Shown here piece by piece: positions 16,713 to 25,634 of a stretch of DNA of 64,000 nucleotides. Every line of letters begins with the position of its first letter. The first letter of the stretch is position 1. The position numbers were made by a program, and so were the translations under genes. The notes under the pieces are model-generated. The model worked only from the letters and a program-made list of their open reading frames with translations. It did no database searches and was not told the origin of the DNA. This stretch comes from Candidatus Krumholzibacteriota bacterium (GTDB lineage: Bacteria > Krumholzibacteriota > Krumholzibacteriia > Krumholzibacteriales > WJIX01): positions 842,642-906,641 of the forward strand of contig JAXHNR010000002.1 of the NCBI GenBank assembly GCA_034520215.1. The letters are read 5' to 3'.

Positions 16713-18560
16713 TCATTCTACTTTTTCAGGTTCGTCAGGGACATCATAGAGTATGTCGTCCCAGGGGTGTCTGTAAAGACCCGTCTTGAGTCTTTTCTGA
16801 TCGAAATAGTGGCCCATAAAGCCCATTGTCCTTCCAATGATGAAAAGAGCGTTGAAAAATCCCATATCGATCATTTCCTTAATTTCGCCGTCTTCATACC
16901 CGAGATTCTTCAAAAGATCAACGCAGAGCACTCCAATACAACCGTCAACGTTGAGGATAAGAGTGTTCTTTTTCATGGTTGTGACCTTTTGGACATCCAG
17001 AGCGTAATCAAGCAGAGGGGTCTTCGGGAAATGCTCTCTGGCAAAATTCACCATAATCTCAACGCGTACGTCGGGGTCGTCCACACTGTGGATTCTATGG
17101 CCTATACCCTGAATACGAATATTCTTTTCTTTCATGGCGTTAATGAAATCCCTCGGAGCCATATCGTTCTGCATACCCCAGCTGAAGTGTTTCGCCGCGC
17201 CGTTTACGGCGCCTCCGAACCTGGGGCCTATGGTAACTATTCCGCTGACTATCGACTCTATCAGACTCTTGCCGGCTCTCGCGGTAACTATCGTGTTGTG
17301 AGCTCCTGAGACGGCCGGGCCGTGATCCGCTACTATCTGAATTACCAGCTCCAGGAAATCCCGGGCGTATTGAGGCATGTTCTTTTTAAACCAGAGCAGA
17401 CCCAGCACTCCGCCAATACCGTATTCTTCCTTGATTACGCGGTCGATAGGCACACCGCAATAGTTGTGCACGTCTCCCGTTTCATCGCAGATTGTTGATA
17501 TGAAGCTGGTGGGTTTTCTAACGATCCCCTCAGCCACGGCCTGCTTGTAATCCATCGGTATGTTGGGAATGTCGGGTTCTTCTCTCTCCTCGATCTTCCC
17601 TTCAGCCTTAAGCTTTTCAAAGGTCTCCTTTATTTTCTCGCCGTAGTCGTTGAACGAATCCGGCACGACCACTCCGGCCTCTCTAAGGGCTTTGTTTTTC
17701 GCTTCCGCGGTAGTATCTTCCGAATCCGATTTTGCTCCCGCGTGTCCGAATTGAACGCCCCCCGGAAGCATCTTTGAGCAAGTTCCGGTGACCCACATTA
17801 CAAGGGGCTTTGTGAGTTTTCCGTCTTTAATCGCATCGACGATTTCGTATTCATCCCGGCCGCCAAGTTCTCCGAGTGCTACCATCATTTTGATCTTCGG
17901 ATTCTTTTCATATCTCAGCAGATGGTCGAGAAGGGTTGTCGCGGGATATACATCTCCTCCCACAGCGTAACCTTCGTAGATGCCGTCAGTGTTCAGAGAT
18001 ACGATGTTGTATCCCTCGTTTGAGAGACCGCCTGAAACTGAAACAAAACCCACTGAGCCGGGTCTGTAAAGTTTCGTGTCCCTTATGTTCTGTATCGTTC
18101 CAGCGGCGTTTCCTATTTTGAAACAACCGGGTTTAAGACCTCCAACCGTGGCGGGGCCTATTACCCACTTGCCCTTTTTCTTCGCGTAGGCCGCTATTTT
18201 GCGTGTGTCTCTCTGAGGTACACCCTCGGCAATCATGATGACGGTTCTTATAGTATCGGATTCGAGAGCCTCCATTGTTGAATCGGCGCTCGAGCGTTCA
18301 GAGGCGAAATTAACCATTACATCCGCCTCCGGATGTTTATCCGTTGCTTCTTTGACAGATCTGAACCTCGGAATACGTATCTCCCTTGTTCCCCAGAAAA
18401 GCTTGTAATAACCTCCGCCGGATGGTGTTATAAATCCGACAACGCTCGGTTCTTCCCTATGGGAAAGATAATCAAAATCAAGCATTCTCTGAGCGGCTAT
18501 GGATTGAGAGCCGTAGATAAAGGATTTCGTATTCTTGTCAAAGAGTTCGTATTCTTCCAT
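16713..18560 (-). CDS. aclA: ATP-citrate lyase, alpha (large) subunit
   Basis: 615 residues, like the ~610-residue AclA of green sulfur bacteria. Residues 1-330 are a succinyl-CoA-synthetase-alpha-like CoA-binding and ligase part, with SVSGGLSNE and the phospho-histidine motif GHAGA (His273). Residues about 350-615 are a citrate-synthase-like citryl-CoA lyase domain (GPAVSGAHNTI, GIGHRIHS). With AclB it cleaves citrate with ATP and CoA to acetyl-CoA and oxaloacetate, the diagnostic step of the reductive TCA cycle. It starts 3 bases after aclB with GAGGTG upstream. Succinyl-CoA synthetase is excluded by the fused citrate-synthase domain. Confidence 0.95.
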   Translation of the reverse strand: MEEYELFDKNTKSFIYGSQSIAAQRMLDFDYLSHREEPSVVGFITPSGGGYYKLFWGTREIRIPRFRSVKEATDKHPEADVMVNFASERSSADSTMEALESDTIRTVIMIAEGVPQRDTRKIAAYAKKKGKWVIGPATVGGLKPGCFKIGNAAGTIQNIRDTKLYRPGSVGFVSVSGGLSNEGYNIVSLNTDGIYEGYAVGGDVYPATTLLDHLLRYEKNPKIKMMVALGELGGRDEYEIVDAIKDGKLTKPLVMWVTGTCSKMLPGGVQFGHAGAKSDSEDTTAEAKNKALREAGVVVPDSFNDYGEKIKETFEKLKAEGKIEEREEPDIPNIPMDYKQAVAEGIVRKPTSFISTICDETGDVHNYCGVPIDRVIKEEYGIGGVLGLLWFKKNMPQYARDFLELVIQIVADHGPAVSGAHNTIVTARAGKSLIESIVSGIVTIGPRFGGAVNGAAKHFSWGMQNDMAPRDFINAMKEKNIRIQGIGHRIHSVDDPDVRVEIMVNFAREHFPKTPLLDYALDVQKVTTMKKNTLILNVDGCIGVLCVDLLKNLGYEDGEIKEMIDMGFFNALFIIGRTMGFMGHYFDQKRLKTGLYRHPWDDILYDVPDEPEKVE

Positions 18561-18563
18561 TGT

Positions 18564-19853
18564 TTACACCTCTTTCCCCTGCAGAGCCATTGAAACAATT
18601 TCCGTCATATGCGTTTCCGGACCGTAGACCTCTACAGGCAGATTAAGTTTCTTTCCCATCTTTCTCATATTTGCGAGACCCTCTTTATAGTTAGGGCCGC
18701 CTCTTCTTACATATATCTTGACGTCTGTCTTTTTGAGCGCGTCCGAATACTCTTCGATAGCGTCAATTATTCCCGTGAAGGTCTTGGCAACATCCGTGAA
18801 ATTTGCTATGCCGCCTCCTATTATCAGGAATTTGGGTTTTCCCTCGCTGTCTTTTTTCTCCGTCATAAGCTTCAGTATGGTTTTTGTGTAAGCATAGGTG
18901 AGTTCTCTCGAGGGATTACCGCTGTACTCACCGTAGTTGGCAAGTTCTCCCGCGAACCCGAGGTCCGCCACCGTGTCGGCAAATATAACACTGGCGCCGC
19001 CTCCGGCGACAAGTGTCCAGACACGTCCCTTGGGATTGAGAACCGTAAGCTTCAGCGAAGCGCCTGTTCTTTCGTCAAGTTCATTTACATACTGTTCTTC
19101 TTTTGTTCCTTTAAGACCGAATGAACTGGGGAATGCTACGCCGTTCCATTTTTCCGCGCATTGATAGGAAGCGTAGTCGTCCAGTTTTGCCACAGTATCG
19201 AGAGGAACGATGGTGCCGTCAACGAAAGTAACCGGATTGAATTCCAGGTATGTGAAATGATAGTCCACCGCCATCTTGTAGAGAGCTTTGATGAACTCCT
19301 CCATTTCCTTTGATTTATCACCGAGCTCTTCAGGCAGAAAACCCGCGACATCCATTTCGTCTATACTTGACAGGATCGGTATTTCCAATGTAGACACCGA
19401 ATTCCAAACCTCTTCGATATCTACCCCTCCCTTTGTGGAGAAGTGAATTGTGTCGCTTTCCCGGCCGGTAGTTATTGCAAGGTAATATTCCTCTTCGTGG
19501 GGAAAGAACTTTTCCACAAGAAAGTGTGTCAGGACACCTGTTGTTTCTCCGGTTGTCTGGGTAATAGTAACCTCTTTATTCATGCGTTCTTTTATCCAGG
19601 CCTTTACATCTTTCCAGTCTTTGCCTACGAGTAGAAGATTGTTCTTGCCGCGTTTGCCGAAAAGCTGGTCGGGCTTGGCTACGAGTTTCTCGCTTTCGAG
19701 CCAGGGATGTTCGCCGGAAAGGCTTTCAATGTCGGTCTCCGGCGTTACCAGCACCTGCTTTGTTGAGAGTTTAAGTCCGTTCCCGGTGAAATCTCTCAAT
19801 CCCTTCGCGATCATTCTCTTAGCGTCGAATTCTCTTATTCCTTTCTCTGCCAT
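18564..19853 (-). CDS. aclB: ATP-citrate lyase, beta (small) subunit
   Basis: 429 residues with an ATP-grasp fold followed by a citrate-binding region, as in AclB. Recognisable parts are the N-terminal REFDAKRMIAKG, a Lys-rich ATP-binding strand region, LEFNPVTFVDG with the ATP-grasp Glu/Asn, and the Gly-rich VAGGGASVIFADTVADLG and GGGIANFTDVAKTF blocks matching succinyl-CoA-synthetase-beta-like citrate binding. It is 19 bases downstream of aconitase and 3 bases upstream of aclA. It provides the ATP- and citrate-binding half of the lyase. Confidence 0.94.
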   Translation of the reverse strand: MAEKGIREFDAKRMIAKGLRDFTGNGLKLSTKQVLVTPETDIESLSGEHPWLESEKLVAKPDQLFGKRGKNNLLLVGKDWKDVKAWIKERMNKEVTITQTTGETTGVLTHFLVEKFFPHEEEYYLAITTGRESDTIHFSTKGGVDIEEVWNSVSTLEIPILSSIDEMDVAGFLPEELGDKSKEMEEFIKALYKMAVDYHFTYLEFNPVTFVDGTIVPLDTVAKLDDYASYQCAEKWNGVAFPSSFGLKGTKEEQYVNELDERTGASLKLTVLNPKGRVWTLVAGGGASVIFADTVADLGFAGELANYGEYSGNPSRELTYAYTKTILKLMTEKKDSEGKPKFLIIGGGIANFTDVAKTFTGIIDAIEEYSDALKKTDVKIYVRRGGPNYKEGLANMRKMGKKLNLPVEVYGPETHMTEIVSMALQGKEV

Positions 19854-19872
19854 ATCAAAACACCTCTTTGTT

Positions 19873-21795
19873 TTATTTTACCTGTTTTTTAACCCAGGGC
19901 AGTTTTCCGCCGATCTTAAGTATTTCTTTGTCCAGATCGGAAAGGGAATGCTCAAGTTCTATCTCGAGCCCCTTGGTTTTGTTCTTAAGTTTTATAACTT
20001 TGTCGAAGCTGCCTATCTCTATCGAGATATCATCTCCCTGATCGATCTTGTCATAATCGTCCGGATCTTTAAAGGTCAGGGGGACTATGCCGAAGTTAAC
20101 AAGGTTGGCCAGGTGAATCCTCGCGAAGGACTTGACAACTACCGCCTTTATACCAAGATATTTAGGGGCGATAGCGGCGTGTTCCCTGCTTGAGCCCTGC
20201 CCGTAGTTCTCTCCGCCTATAATAAAACCGCCCTTTTTATCGAGGGCGCGTTTCGGGAAGGTGTCGTCTATTACTCCGAAAACAAATTTTGAAATTTCCG
20301 GAATATTGCTTCTGAAAGGCAGTATCTTTGCTCCGGCCGGCATGATGTGGTCGGTCGTAATGTCGTCTTCAACTTTCAGCAGCACTTCCCCTTCGAGATT
20401 GCCGGGTATAGGGGGAAAGTCTGGCAACGGCTTTATGTTAGGACCTCTGATTATCTCGATCTTCTCAGAAGCGACCGGAGAAAGAGGAGGCAGAAACATA
20501 TTATCATTAATGTTGAATTTATCCGGCATACTTGCTTCGGTGTACTCTCCGAGATCCCTCGGGTCTGTCAGTACTCCCCTTATAGCTGTCGCCGCGGCGG
20601 TCTCGGGGCTTACAAGATAGATGTCGGCATCCTTCGTCCCGCTTCTTCCGAGGAAGTTCCTGTTGAATGTTCTTACTGAAACGGCGCCGGAAGGAGGAGC
20701 CGCTCCCATCCCGATGCAAGGTCCGCAGGCGTTCTCCAGGATACGCGCGCCTGCTTGTACGAGATTGGCCATTTCGCCGCTTTCAATCAGGTGGTCAACT
20801 ACCTGTCTGGAACCCGAGCTGATCGTCAGGTGAAGTTTATCAGAGATTGTTTTACCCTTTAGAATACCGGCAACTTTTTTCATGTCCAGCAGTGAGGAAT
20901 TTGTGCATGAACCGATAGCAACCTGCTGAACTTCCATTCCGGCAAGTTCCTTGACCGTTTTAATCTTGCCCGGGCTGTGAGGCATTGCCGCCAGTGGTTC
21001 CAACTCGCTTAAATTGATCTCGAGTATTTCATCATAGTCAGCATCGTCTCCCGGATTAAGTTCTATCCAGGAATTTCCTCGATCCTGAGCTTCCATAAAT
21101 TCCTTTGTTATTTCATCGCTTGGGAATACGCTCGTTGTCGCGCCTGTTTCGGTACCCATATTGGTAATAGTAGCCCTCTCAGGTACGCTGAGAGATTTTA
21201 CTCCGGGACCGAAATACTCCAGCACATATCCTACGCCTCCCTTAACGTCAATTCTTCTCAATACTTCAAGTATAATGTCTTTGGCGCTTACCCAGTCGGG
21301 CAATTTGCCCGTGAGTTTGATGCCCATGACTTTGGGATATTTGATTCTGTAAGGCAGCCCCGCCATTGATACGCTCACGTCAAGTCCGCCGGCGCCAATC
21401 GCGAAACTTCCTATTCCTCCGGCTGTCGGTGTGTGACTGTCGGAGCCGATAAGTGTCTTGCCGGGTTCAGAAAATCTCTCCAGATGGAGCTGGTGGCATA
21501 TTCCGTTACCCGGTCTGGAGAAGTAAAGGCCGTACCTTTGCGCTATCGACTGCAGATAGCGGTGGTCGTCCGGGTTTTTAAAGTCAGACTGAAGCGTATT
21601 ATGATCAACATAACTTACGCTCAATTCTGTTTTTACCCTTGGAATATCAATCGCTTCGAACTGCAGGTAGGCCATTGTTCCTGTCGCGTCCTGCGTGAGG
21701 GTCTGGTCTATTTTCAGCGCGACCTCTTCCCCCGCCGCTGCTTCTCCCTCGACGATATGATCTTTCAATATCGTCTCGGTGATAGTATTGCCCAT
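19873..21795 (-). CDS. Aconitate hydratase, short (Aquifex-like) type
   Basis: 641 residues, much shorter than AcnA/AcnB and like the short aconitase group known from Aquifex and other reductive-TCA organisms. The [4Fe-4S] cysteines sit in IGSCTNSS and ACGPCIGMG; substrate loops DSHTPTAGG and the C-terminal swivel motif GGENYGQGSSREHAA are present. ATG 21795 is chosen because AGGAGG is 8 bases upstream; a frame to 21825 would translate through that site. First gene of acn-aclB-aclA-icd. It interconverts citrate and isocitrate between the lyase and the dehydrogenase. Confidence 0.93.
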   Translation of the reverse strand: MGNTITETILKDHIVEGEAAAGEEVALKIDQTLTQDATGTMAYLQFEAIDIPRVKTELSVSYVDHNTLQSDFKNPDDHRYLQSIAQRYGLYFSRPGNGICHQLHLERFSEPGKTLIGSDSHTPTAGGIGSFAIGAGGLDVSVSMAGLPYRIKYPKVMGIKLTGKLPDWVSAKDIILEVLRRIDVKGGVGYVLEYFGPGVKSLSVPERATITNMGTETGATTSVFPSDEITKEFMEAQDRGNSWIELNPGDDADYDEILEINLSELEPLAAMPHSPGKIKTVKELAGMEVQQVAIGSCTNSSLLDMKKVAGILKGKTISDKLHLTISSGSRQVVDHLIESGEMANLVQAGARILENACGPCIGMGAAPPSGAVSVRTFNRNFLGRSGTKDADIYLVSPETAAATAIRGVLTDPRDLGEYTEASMPDKFNINDNMFLPPLSPVASEKIEIIRGPNIKPLPDFPPIPGNLEGEVLLKVEDDITTDHIMPAGAKILPFRSNIPEISKFVFGVIDDTFPKRALDKKGGFIIGGENYGQGSSREHAAIAPKYLGIKAVVVKSFARIHLANLVNFGIVPLTFKDPDDYDKIDQGDDISIEIGSFDKVIKLKNKTKGLEIELEHSLSDLDKEILKIGGKLPWVKKQVK

Positions 21796-21875
21796 GCTCA
21801 TTTCCTCCTGTTTTAAGCTTGGCAATTACAGTTAAAAATTGACAATCAGCATGCTTAAAAAGCTCATGCAACAGG

Positions 21876-21903
21876 ACTATAATAAAATGAATTCAAATAG
21901 CAA
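21876..21903 (-). promoter_or_regulatory. Possible sigma-70 promoter for the acn-acl-icd operon
   Basis: On the minus strand TTGCTA and TATAGT are 16 bases apart, about 80 bases before the aconitase ATG, in an AT-rich stretch. The 300-base gap up to 22100 shows no gene or terminator. Confidence 0.4.
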
Positions 21904-22100
21904 ATAATTCTTGAATATTTTCAGAATTAATTGTGATAAGCGGTGGGAATGGAGTTTATTGTTCAACCGGACACCTCGATAATCCGGGTTAATAGTCTCT
22001 CTAATGTCTGATTATCCCGCCGGCGTCACGAAGGGTACTGTCGATATATCAATCCGTGGATCACAAGGCCAGTCAATCTTTTATACGGTTCCGCTTCGTG

Positions 22101-22583
22101 TTAATACGCCTCTAAGTGATTCCATTCGGCGTTCTCTATCCAGTTCTCCGGCCTTGAAACGAATTCAATTATATTTTCCAGCAGGAAATAATGTTTCCGC
22201 TCCTCTTCTGCAATCCGTTCAAATAGTTTCTTCTGATCTTTATTGTCGGTTTCGGCGGCTTTCTCTTCGTAAAACAGCCGGCTTCTCTTTTCTATATCCT
22301 GAGCTTCCCGGTAAACGGCAATTTGGTCATCCTTCTTGTCAATTACATACTTCCCGCCCTGCATCCCGCTGAAGACATTTTTTGCGTCCTCCAGGATGGT
22401 CGTCTCGGTCATTACATATTCATCAGCTTTCATCTTCTGTAGTAACCTGTAATGTTTAACCTCTTCATCAGCGAGCATATTTGTGATAGTTTTCAACCCC
22501 GCGTCATTGGTGCTGGAGGCTATTTCTCTGTAGAAGTTTTCCCCGTCTTTCTCCATCTGCATAGCGTACTCCAGTATTTCCAT
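22101..22583 (-). CDS. Ferritin-like/rubrerythrin-type diiron protein
   Basis: 160 residues forming two halves of a four-helix bundle. The diiron ligands appear as E-x-x-x-F-Y (EKDGENFY) and E-x-x-H (DEEVKHY), repeated as EKRSRLFYEEKA and EEERKHYFLLE. There is no rubredoxin Cys4 domain, so it is an erythrin-like protein, not a full rubrerythrin. ATG 22583 is used; a TTG two codons upstream abuts the AAAGG site. It fits peroxide defence or iron handling in an anaerobe. It has its own promoter at 22725-22754. Confidence 0.8.
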   Translation of the reverse strand: MEILEYAMQMEKDGENFYREIASSTNDAGLKTITNMLADEEVKHYRLLQKMKADEYVMTETTILEDAKNVFSGMQGGKYVIDKKDDQIAVYREAQDIEKRSRLFYEEKAAETDNKDQKKLFERIAEEERKHYFLLENIIEFVSRPENWIENAEWNHLEAY

Positions 22584-22724
22584 CGTCAACCTTTCTTTAA
22601 GCTTCTGAGTCTCTTTGAATTTATCTTTTTCACACCTGACACGGGGTATACCTGATTTTTTAACAGCGCTTGAAAATCAGTTCCCGCCTCGATGTAGTTT
22701 TATTATTCCTCTCAGATCATGTTG

Positions 22725-22754
22725 AGTATAGGTTTTCCGCGTAAATCCTGTCAA
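22725..22754 (-). promoter_or_regulatory. Sigma-70 promoter for the ferritin-like gene
   Basis: Minus-strand TTGACA and TATACT are 18 bases apart. The start near 22718 gives a leader of about 135 bases. Confidence 0.6.
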
Positions 22755-22824
22755 CTTGTATCAGTTAACCTTTTTTAGCACCGGCTCTTGTATACTTTTA
22801 TTTTTCGCGGCCTTTCTTAATTTT

Positions 22825-23247
22825 TCAATGCCGAAGTGGAGTATGAGCAGATTCGTTGTTCTTCTTCAAATCAGCCAGCATTTCATTTGTGAGCGTCCTC
22901 AAAAGCGCTATATGAGCAGTTACCGCGACTGCTATTATTAAGAGTAAGATCCGTATCCATAAAGCACTGACTACGAACACGATTGAATACCCGATGAATA
23001 GCCAGAGAGCTGTAATCGTCAGCGCCTTTATTCTGAAGGAGATCGCCCGGAACTGCTGGTAGCACCGGATGTAGTTTCCGAATATCCTGTGATTAATAAG
23101 CCAGTCATGAAGTTTTTCTGAACTTCGGAAAAAACACGCGGAAGCCAGCAGCAAAAAAGGCGTGGTAGGAAGAAGTGGCAGGAATATGCCGACCGCACCC
23201 AGCACGAGAGATGTATAGCCGGTAAAAATAAGCAGATATTTCTTCAT
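22825..23247 (-). CDS. DUF454/YbaN-family inner-membrane protein
   Basis: 140 residues. The N-terminal GAVGIFLPLLPTTPFLLLASACFFRSS is the DUF454 (YbaN) signature split across the first hydrophobic hairpin; WLINHRIFG and a basic loop follow, then two more membrane segments. Function is unknown in the family. ATG 23247 is preferred over GTG 23268 because AGGAAG lies a few bases upstream. It is on the same strand as, but more than 200 bases from, the ferritin-like gene, and appears monocistronic. Confidence 0.85.
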   Translation of the reverse strand: MKKYLLIFTGYTSLVLGAVGIFLPLLPTTPFLLLASACFFRSSEKLHDWLINHRIFGNYIRCYQQFRAISFRIKALTITALWLFIGYSIVFVVSALWIRILLLIIAVAVTAHIALLRTLTNEMLADLKKNNESAHTPLRH

Positions 23248-23686
23248 AATGCTTCCTGCCGTTTTCACTTTATTTTAAACCCGAATAGTTATTGTGTTCG
23301 CTGGACAAAAAAAATATACCGGCAAATGTGTCGTACGGTTTGATTGCCTTCGGTCCGCCGGCAGATTGTATTTGAAAGCATTTATGGAGAATTATAAAAA
23401 ATTTGATTTTTTCTGTCAACTGGGCAGGTGCGCACGAGAGGGTTTTAAGCCCCATTTATGCTGTGCTTCGCCGCCATTATCCTGATTTCAGGCATGAAGA
23501 GATCGTACGGAGATGAAGTAAGGCGGCACGTGTGAAGAAAGAGAAGGATTTTTACGTTCATCATTCTTTCCCTCTAAACGGGGAGATTCAGACTTAATCT
23601 TGAATAATATCCGCATATGTCTTATTGTCTGATTAGTAAAAGTAATAATTTTTTTCTTTGGTTTTAAAAGCAAGGAGAGTCGGCCA
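23248..23686. other. Intergenic region between DUF454 gene and second isocitrate dehydrogenase
   Basis: About 440 bases between divergent genes without a convincing ORF, RNA or terminator. A candidate plus-strand promoter for the dehydrogenase is TTGAAT (23600-23605) with TATTGT 17 bases later (23623-23628). Several short ORFs exist, but none has a ribosome-binding site. Confidence 0.4.
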
Positions 23687-24862
23687 ATGAGAAAGATAGT
23701 ATCGATGCCGGGTGACGGTATAGGCAGTGTAGTATTAACAGAAGCGAAGAGGGTTTTAGAGGCGGCAGGATTTGAAGCTGAATATGTGCATGCCGATATC
23801 GGCTGGGAATTCTGGTGTAAAGAGGGAAATCCTCTTCCTGAGCGCACACTGGATATACTCCAGGAGCATAAAACAGCCCTTTTTGGGGCTATAACATCAA
23901 AACCTAAGGCGGAAGCGGCGCGGCAGTTAGCCCCCGAACTTCAGGACAAAGGTTATGTATATTACAGTCCTATCGTGGGTTTAAGGCAGCATTTTGATCT
24001 TGATTTGTGCATCAGACCCTGTAAGACATTCAAGGGGAATCCACTTAATTTTATCAGACGCGGAAAGGATGATATCGAAGAGCCCGAGGTTGACGTTGTG
24101 ATTTTCCGGCAGAATACCGAGGGGTTGTACTGCGGAGTCGAATGGACCGATCCGCCGGATGACGTATACGAGGCGTTTAAAACTCATCCTAAGATGAAGA
24201 AATTCTCTTCCATTCCAAAGGAAGAGCTGGCAATCTCTACTAGAATTTTCACCAGAAGAGGAACAGAAAGAATACTGAGGGCCGCCTTTGAGCACGCGAA
24301 GAAATTCGGCTACAAGTCTGTGACCGTTTGCGAGAAAGCCAATGTAATCAGAGAAACCTCCGGAATGATGCTCGCGATGGCAAAAGAGATGGCCAAAGAG
24401 TATGACGGCATTGATCTCTGGAGTACTAATATAGACGCTCAGATGATGTGGCTTACCAAGAACCCTGAAAATTACGGTGTGCTTGTAAGCGGGAATATGT
24501 TCGGCGATATAGTTTCTGACGGTTTCGCGGGGCTTATAGGGGGCCTCGGTTTTGCCTGTTCAGCGAATATAGGTGAAGATGTAGCCATATTTGAGCCTAC
24601 TCACGGATCCGCTCCAAAGTACGCTTCCTATGAAAAATCGATAGTGAATCCGATCGCGATGATCCGTTCCGCGTGTATGATGCTTGACCATATCGGAGAG
24701 ACAGAAAAGGCGGAAAAGATCAGGGATGCAATTTTAAAGGTCGTAAGAGAAGGCAAGGTAAGAACTTATGATATGATGAAGCTGAAAGGCTCAGAGGAAG
24801 TTCTTGATCAGGGCGCCGTTTCAACAAGTGAAATGACCGACGCGATAATAGCAAAATTGTAG
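23687..24862 (+). CDS. Isocitrate/isopropylmalate-family dehydrogenase, probable isocitrate dehydrogenase
   Basis: 391 residues starting directly with the family motif SMPGDGIG. Substrate loops FRQNTEGLYCG and NMFGDIVSDGFAGLIGGLGFACSANIG are present. The cofactor loop HGSAPKYASYEKSIVNP has K-Y where NADP-dependent E. coli Icd has K344-Y345, suggesting NADP use, which differs from the copy in the acl operon. Isopropylmalate or homoisocitrate dehydrogenase is possible but no leucine or lysine genes are near. It precedes an HD-like gene by 20 bases and is probably cotranscribed with it. Confidence 0.82.
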   Translation: MRKIVSMPGDGIGSVVLTEAKRVLEAAGFEAEYVHADIGWEFWCKEGNPLPERTLDILQEHKTALFGAITSKPKAEAARQLAPELQDKGYVYYSPIVGLRQHFDLDLCIRPCKTFKGNPLNFIRRGKDDIEEPEVDVVIFRQNTEGLYCGVEWTDPPDDVYEAFKTHPKMKKFSSIPKEELAISTRIFTRRGTERILRAAFEHAKKFGYKSVTVCEKANVIRETSGMMLAMAKEMAKEYDGIDLWSTNIDAQMMWLTKNPENYGVLVSGNMFGDIVSDGFAGLIGGLGFACSANIGEDVAIFEPTHGSAPKYASYEKSIVNPIAMIRSACMMLDHIGETEKAEKIRDAILKVVREGKVRTYDMMKLKGSEEVLDQGAVSTSEMTDAIIAKL

Positions 24863-24882
24863 TAAACACGGGAGAGATTAAT

Positions 24883-25422
24883 ATGGAAGTTAGAGAATTA
24901 TGGCCCGAGCTTGAATGGATCAAAGATGACAAGCTGAGGGAAAGTACTGAAAAGACCTGGGAGTCGGCATTCTCAAGGAGTGTCTTAAAGGCCGAAGACC
25001 TCCTGGAAATACCCTTTACACTTCTGTGTGAAGGTGAGGTGGCGACATTTATGGAGCATAAACGATGTGTTGTACATGTTTCGAGAAAATCGGGAGAGGA
25101 GATGAACAGATTTTTCGAAGATAAACTCCCCGTTGACATGGATGTTCTTATCTCGGGAGCCATACTGTGCGATGTCGGTAAACTTCTCGAATACGATTAC
25201 GACGATGACGGAAATCTAACTAAGGGCGAGTACGGAAAATATTTGAGGCATCCTTTTTCCGGTGTGTCTATTGCCGAGGAGTGCGGAGTCCCTAAAGAGG
25301 TATTGCACATTATCGCGGCTCACGCGGGAGAGGGCGATAAGGTCAAAAGGTCGACTGAAGCCTATATCGTTCATCACGCTGATTTTATGACATATCTTCC
25401 GTTTAAGGAAAGGCTGAAGTAG
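24883..25422 (+). CDS. HD-domain-like protein with HD changed to CD
   Basis: 179 residues. The helical layout and motifs follow HD phosphohydrolases: MEHKRCVVHVSR, the central motif as LCDVGK (Cys96-Asp97 where His-Asp is expected), HPFSG, AAHAGEG and IVHHADF. The loss of the metal-binding His suggests altered metal binding or no catalysis. It follows the isocitrate dehydrogenase by 20 bases with GGGAGAG upstream of the ATG. Substrate unknown. Confidence 0.7.
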   Translation: MEVRELWPELEWIKDDKLRESTEKTWESAFSRSVLKAEDLLEIPFTLLCEGEVATFMEHKRCVVHVSRKSGEEMNRFFEDKLPVDMDVLISGAILCDVGKLLEYDYDDDGNLTKGEYGKYLRHPFSGVSIAEECGVPKEVLHIIAAHAGEGDKVKRSTEAYIVHHADFMTYLPFKERLK

Positions 25423-25634
25423 AATCAGGCCGGTAAGGCGAAGATGCAGGCGGCGGGGGCTCTTATAAGTACCGGTTTGAATAGTGGTTGATTTTTTTAT
25501 AGAACTGTATTAAGTTAATGCCGTTTATTCAACTGAGTATTAAAGTTTAGAGGAAAATAAAGTATCAGCTTCGAAACTGCGACCCGGTTCGGAATTATGA
25601 CAGGAGATAAGATTTTAACGGGGGCGGATGATTT

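Noticed and set aside
16602-17309. Long plus-strand ORF antisense to aclA
   Set aside because: Lies wholly inside aclA, has no ribosome-binding site and no recognisable motif; a frame shadow of a strongly conserved gene. The same holds for antisense ORFs over acn (19582-20193), rnfC (27458-28111) and rnfE (30189-30902).
16713-19853. Succinyl-CoA synthetase alpha/beta
   Set aside because: The alpha-like chain is fused to a citrate-synthase-like domain and both lengths match AclA/AclB; hence ATP-citrate lyase.
22004-22372. Plus-strand ORF of 122 codons
   Set aside because: Mostly antisense to the ferritin-like gene with no ribosome-binding site or motif.
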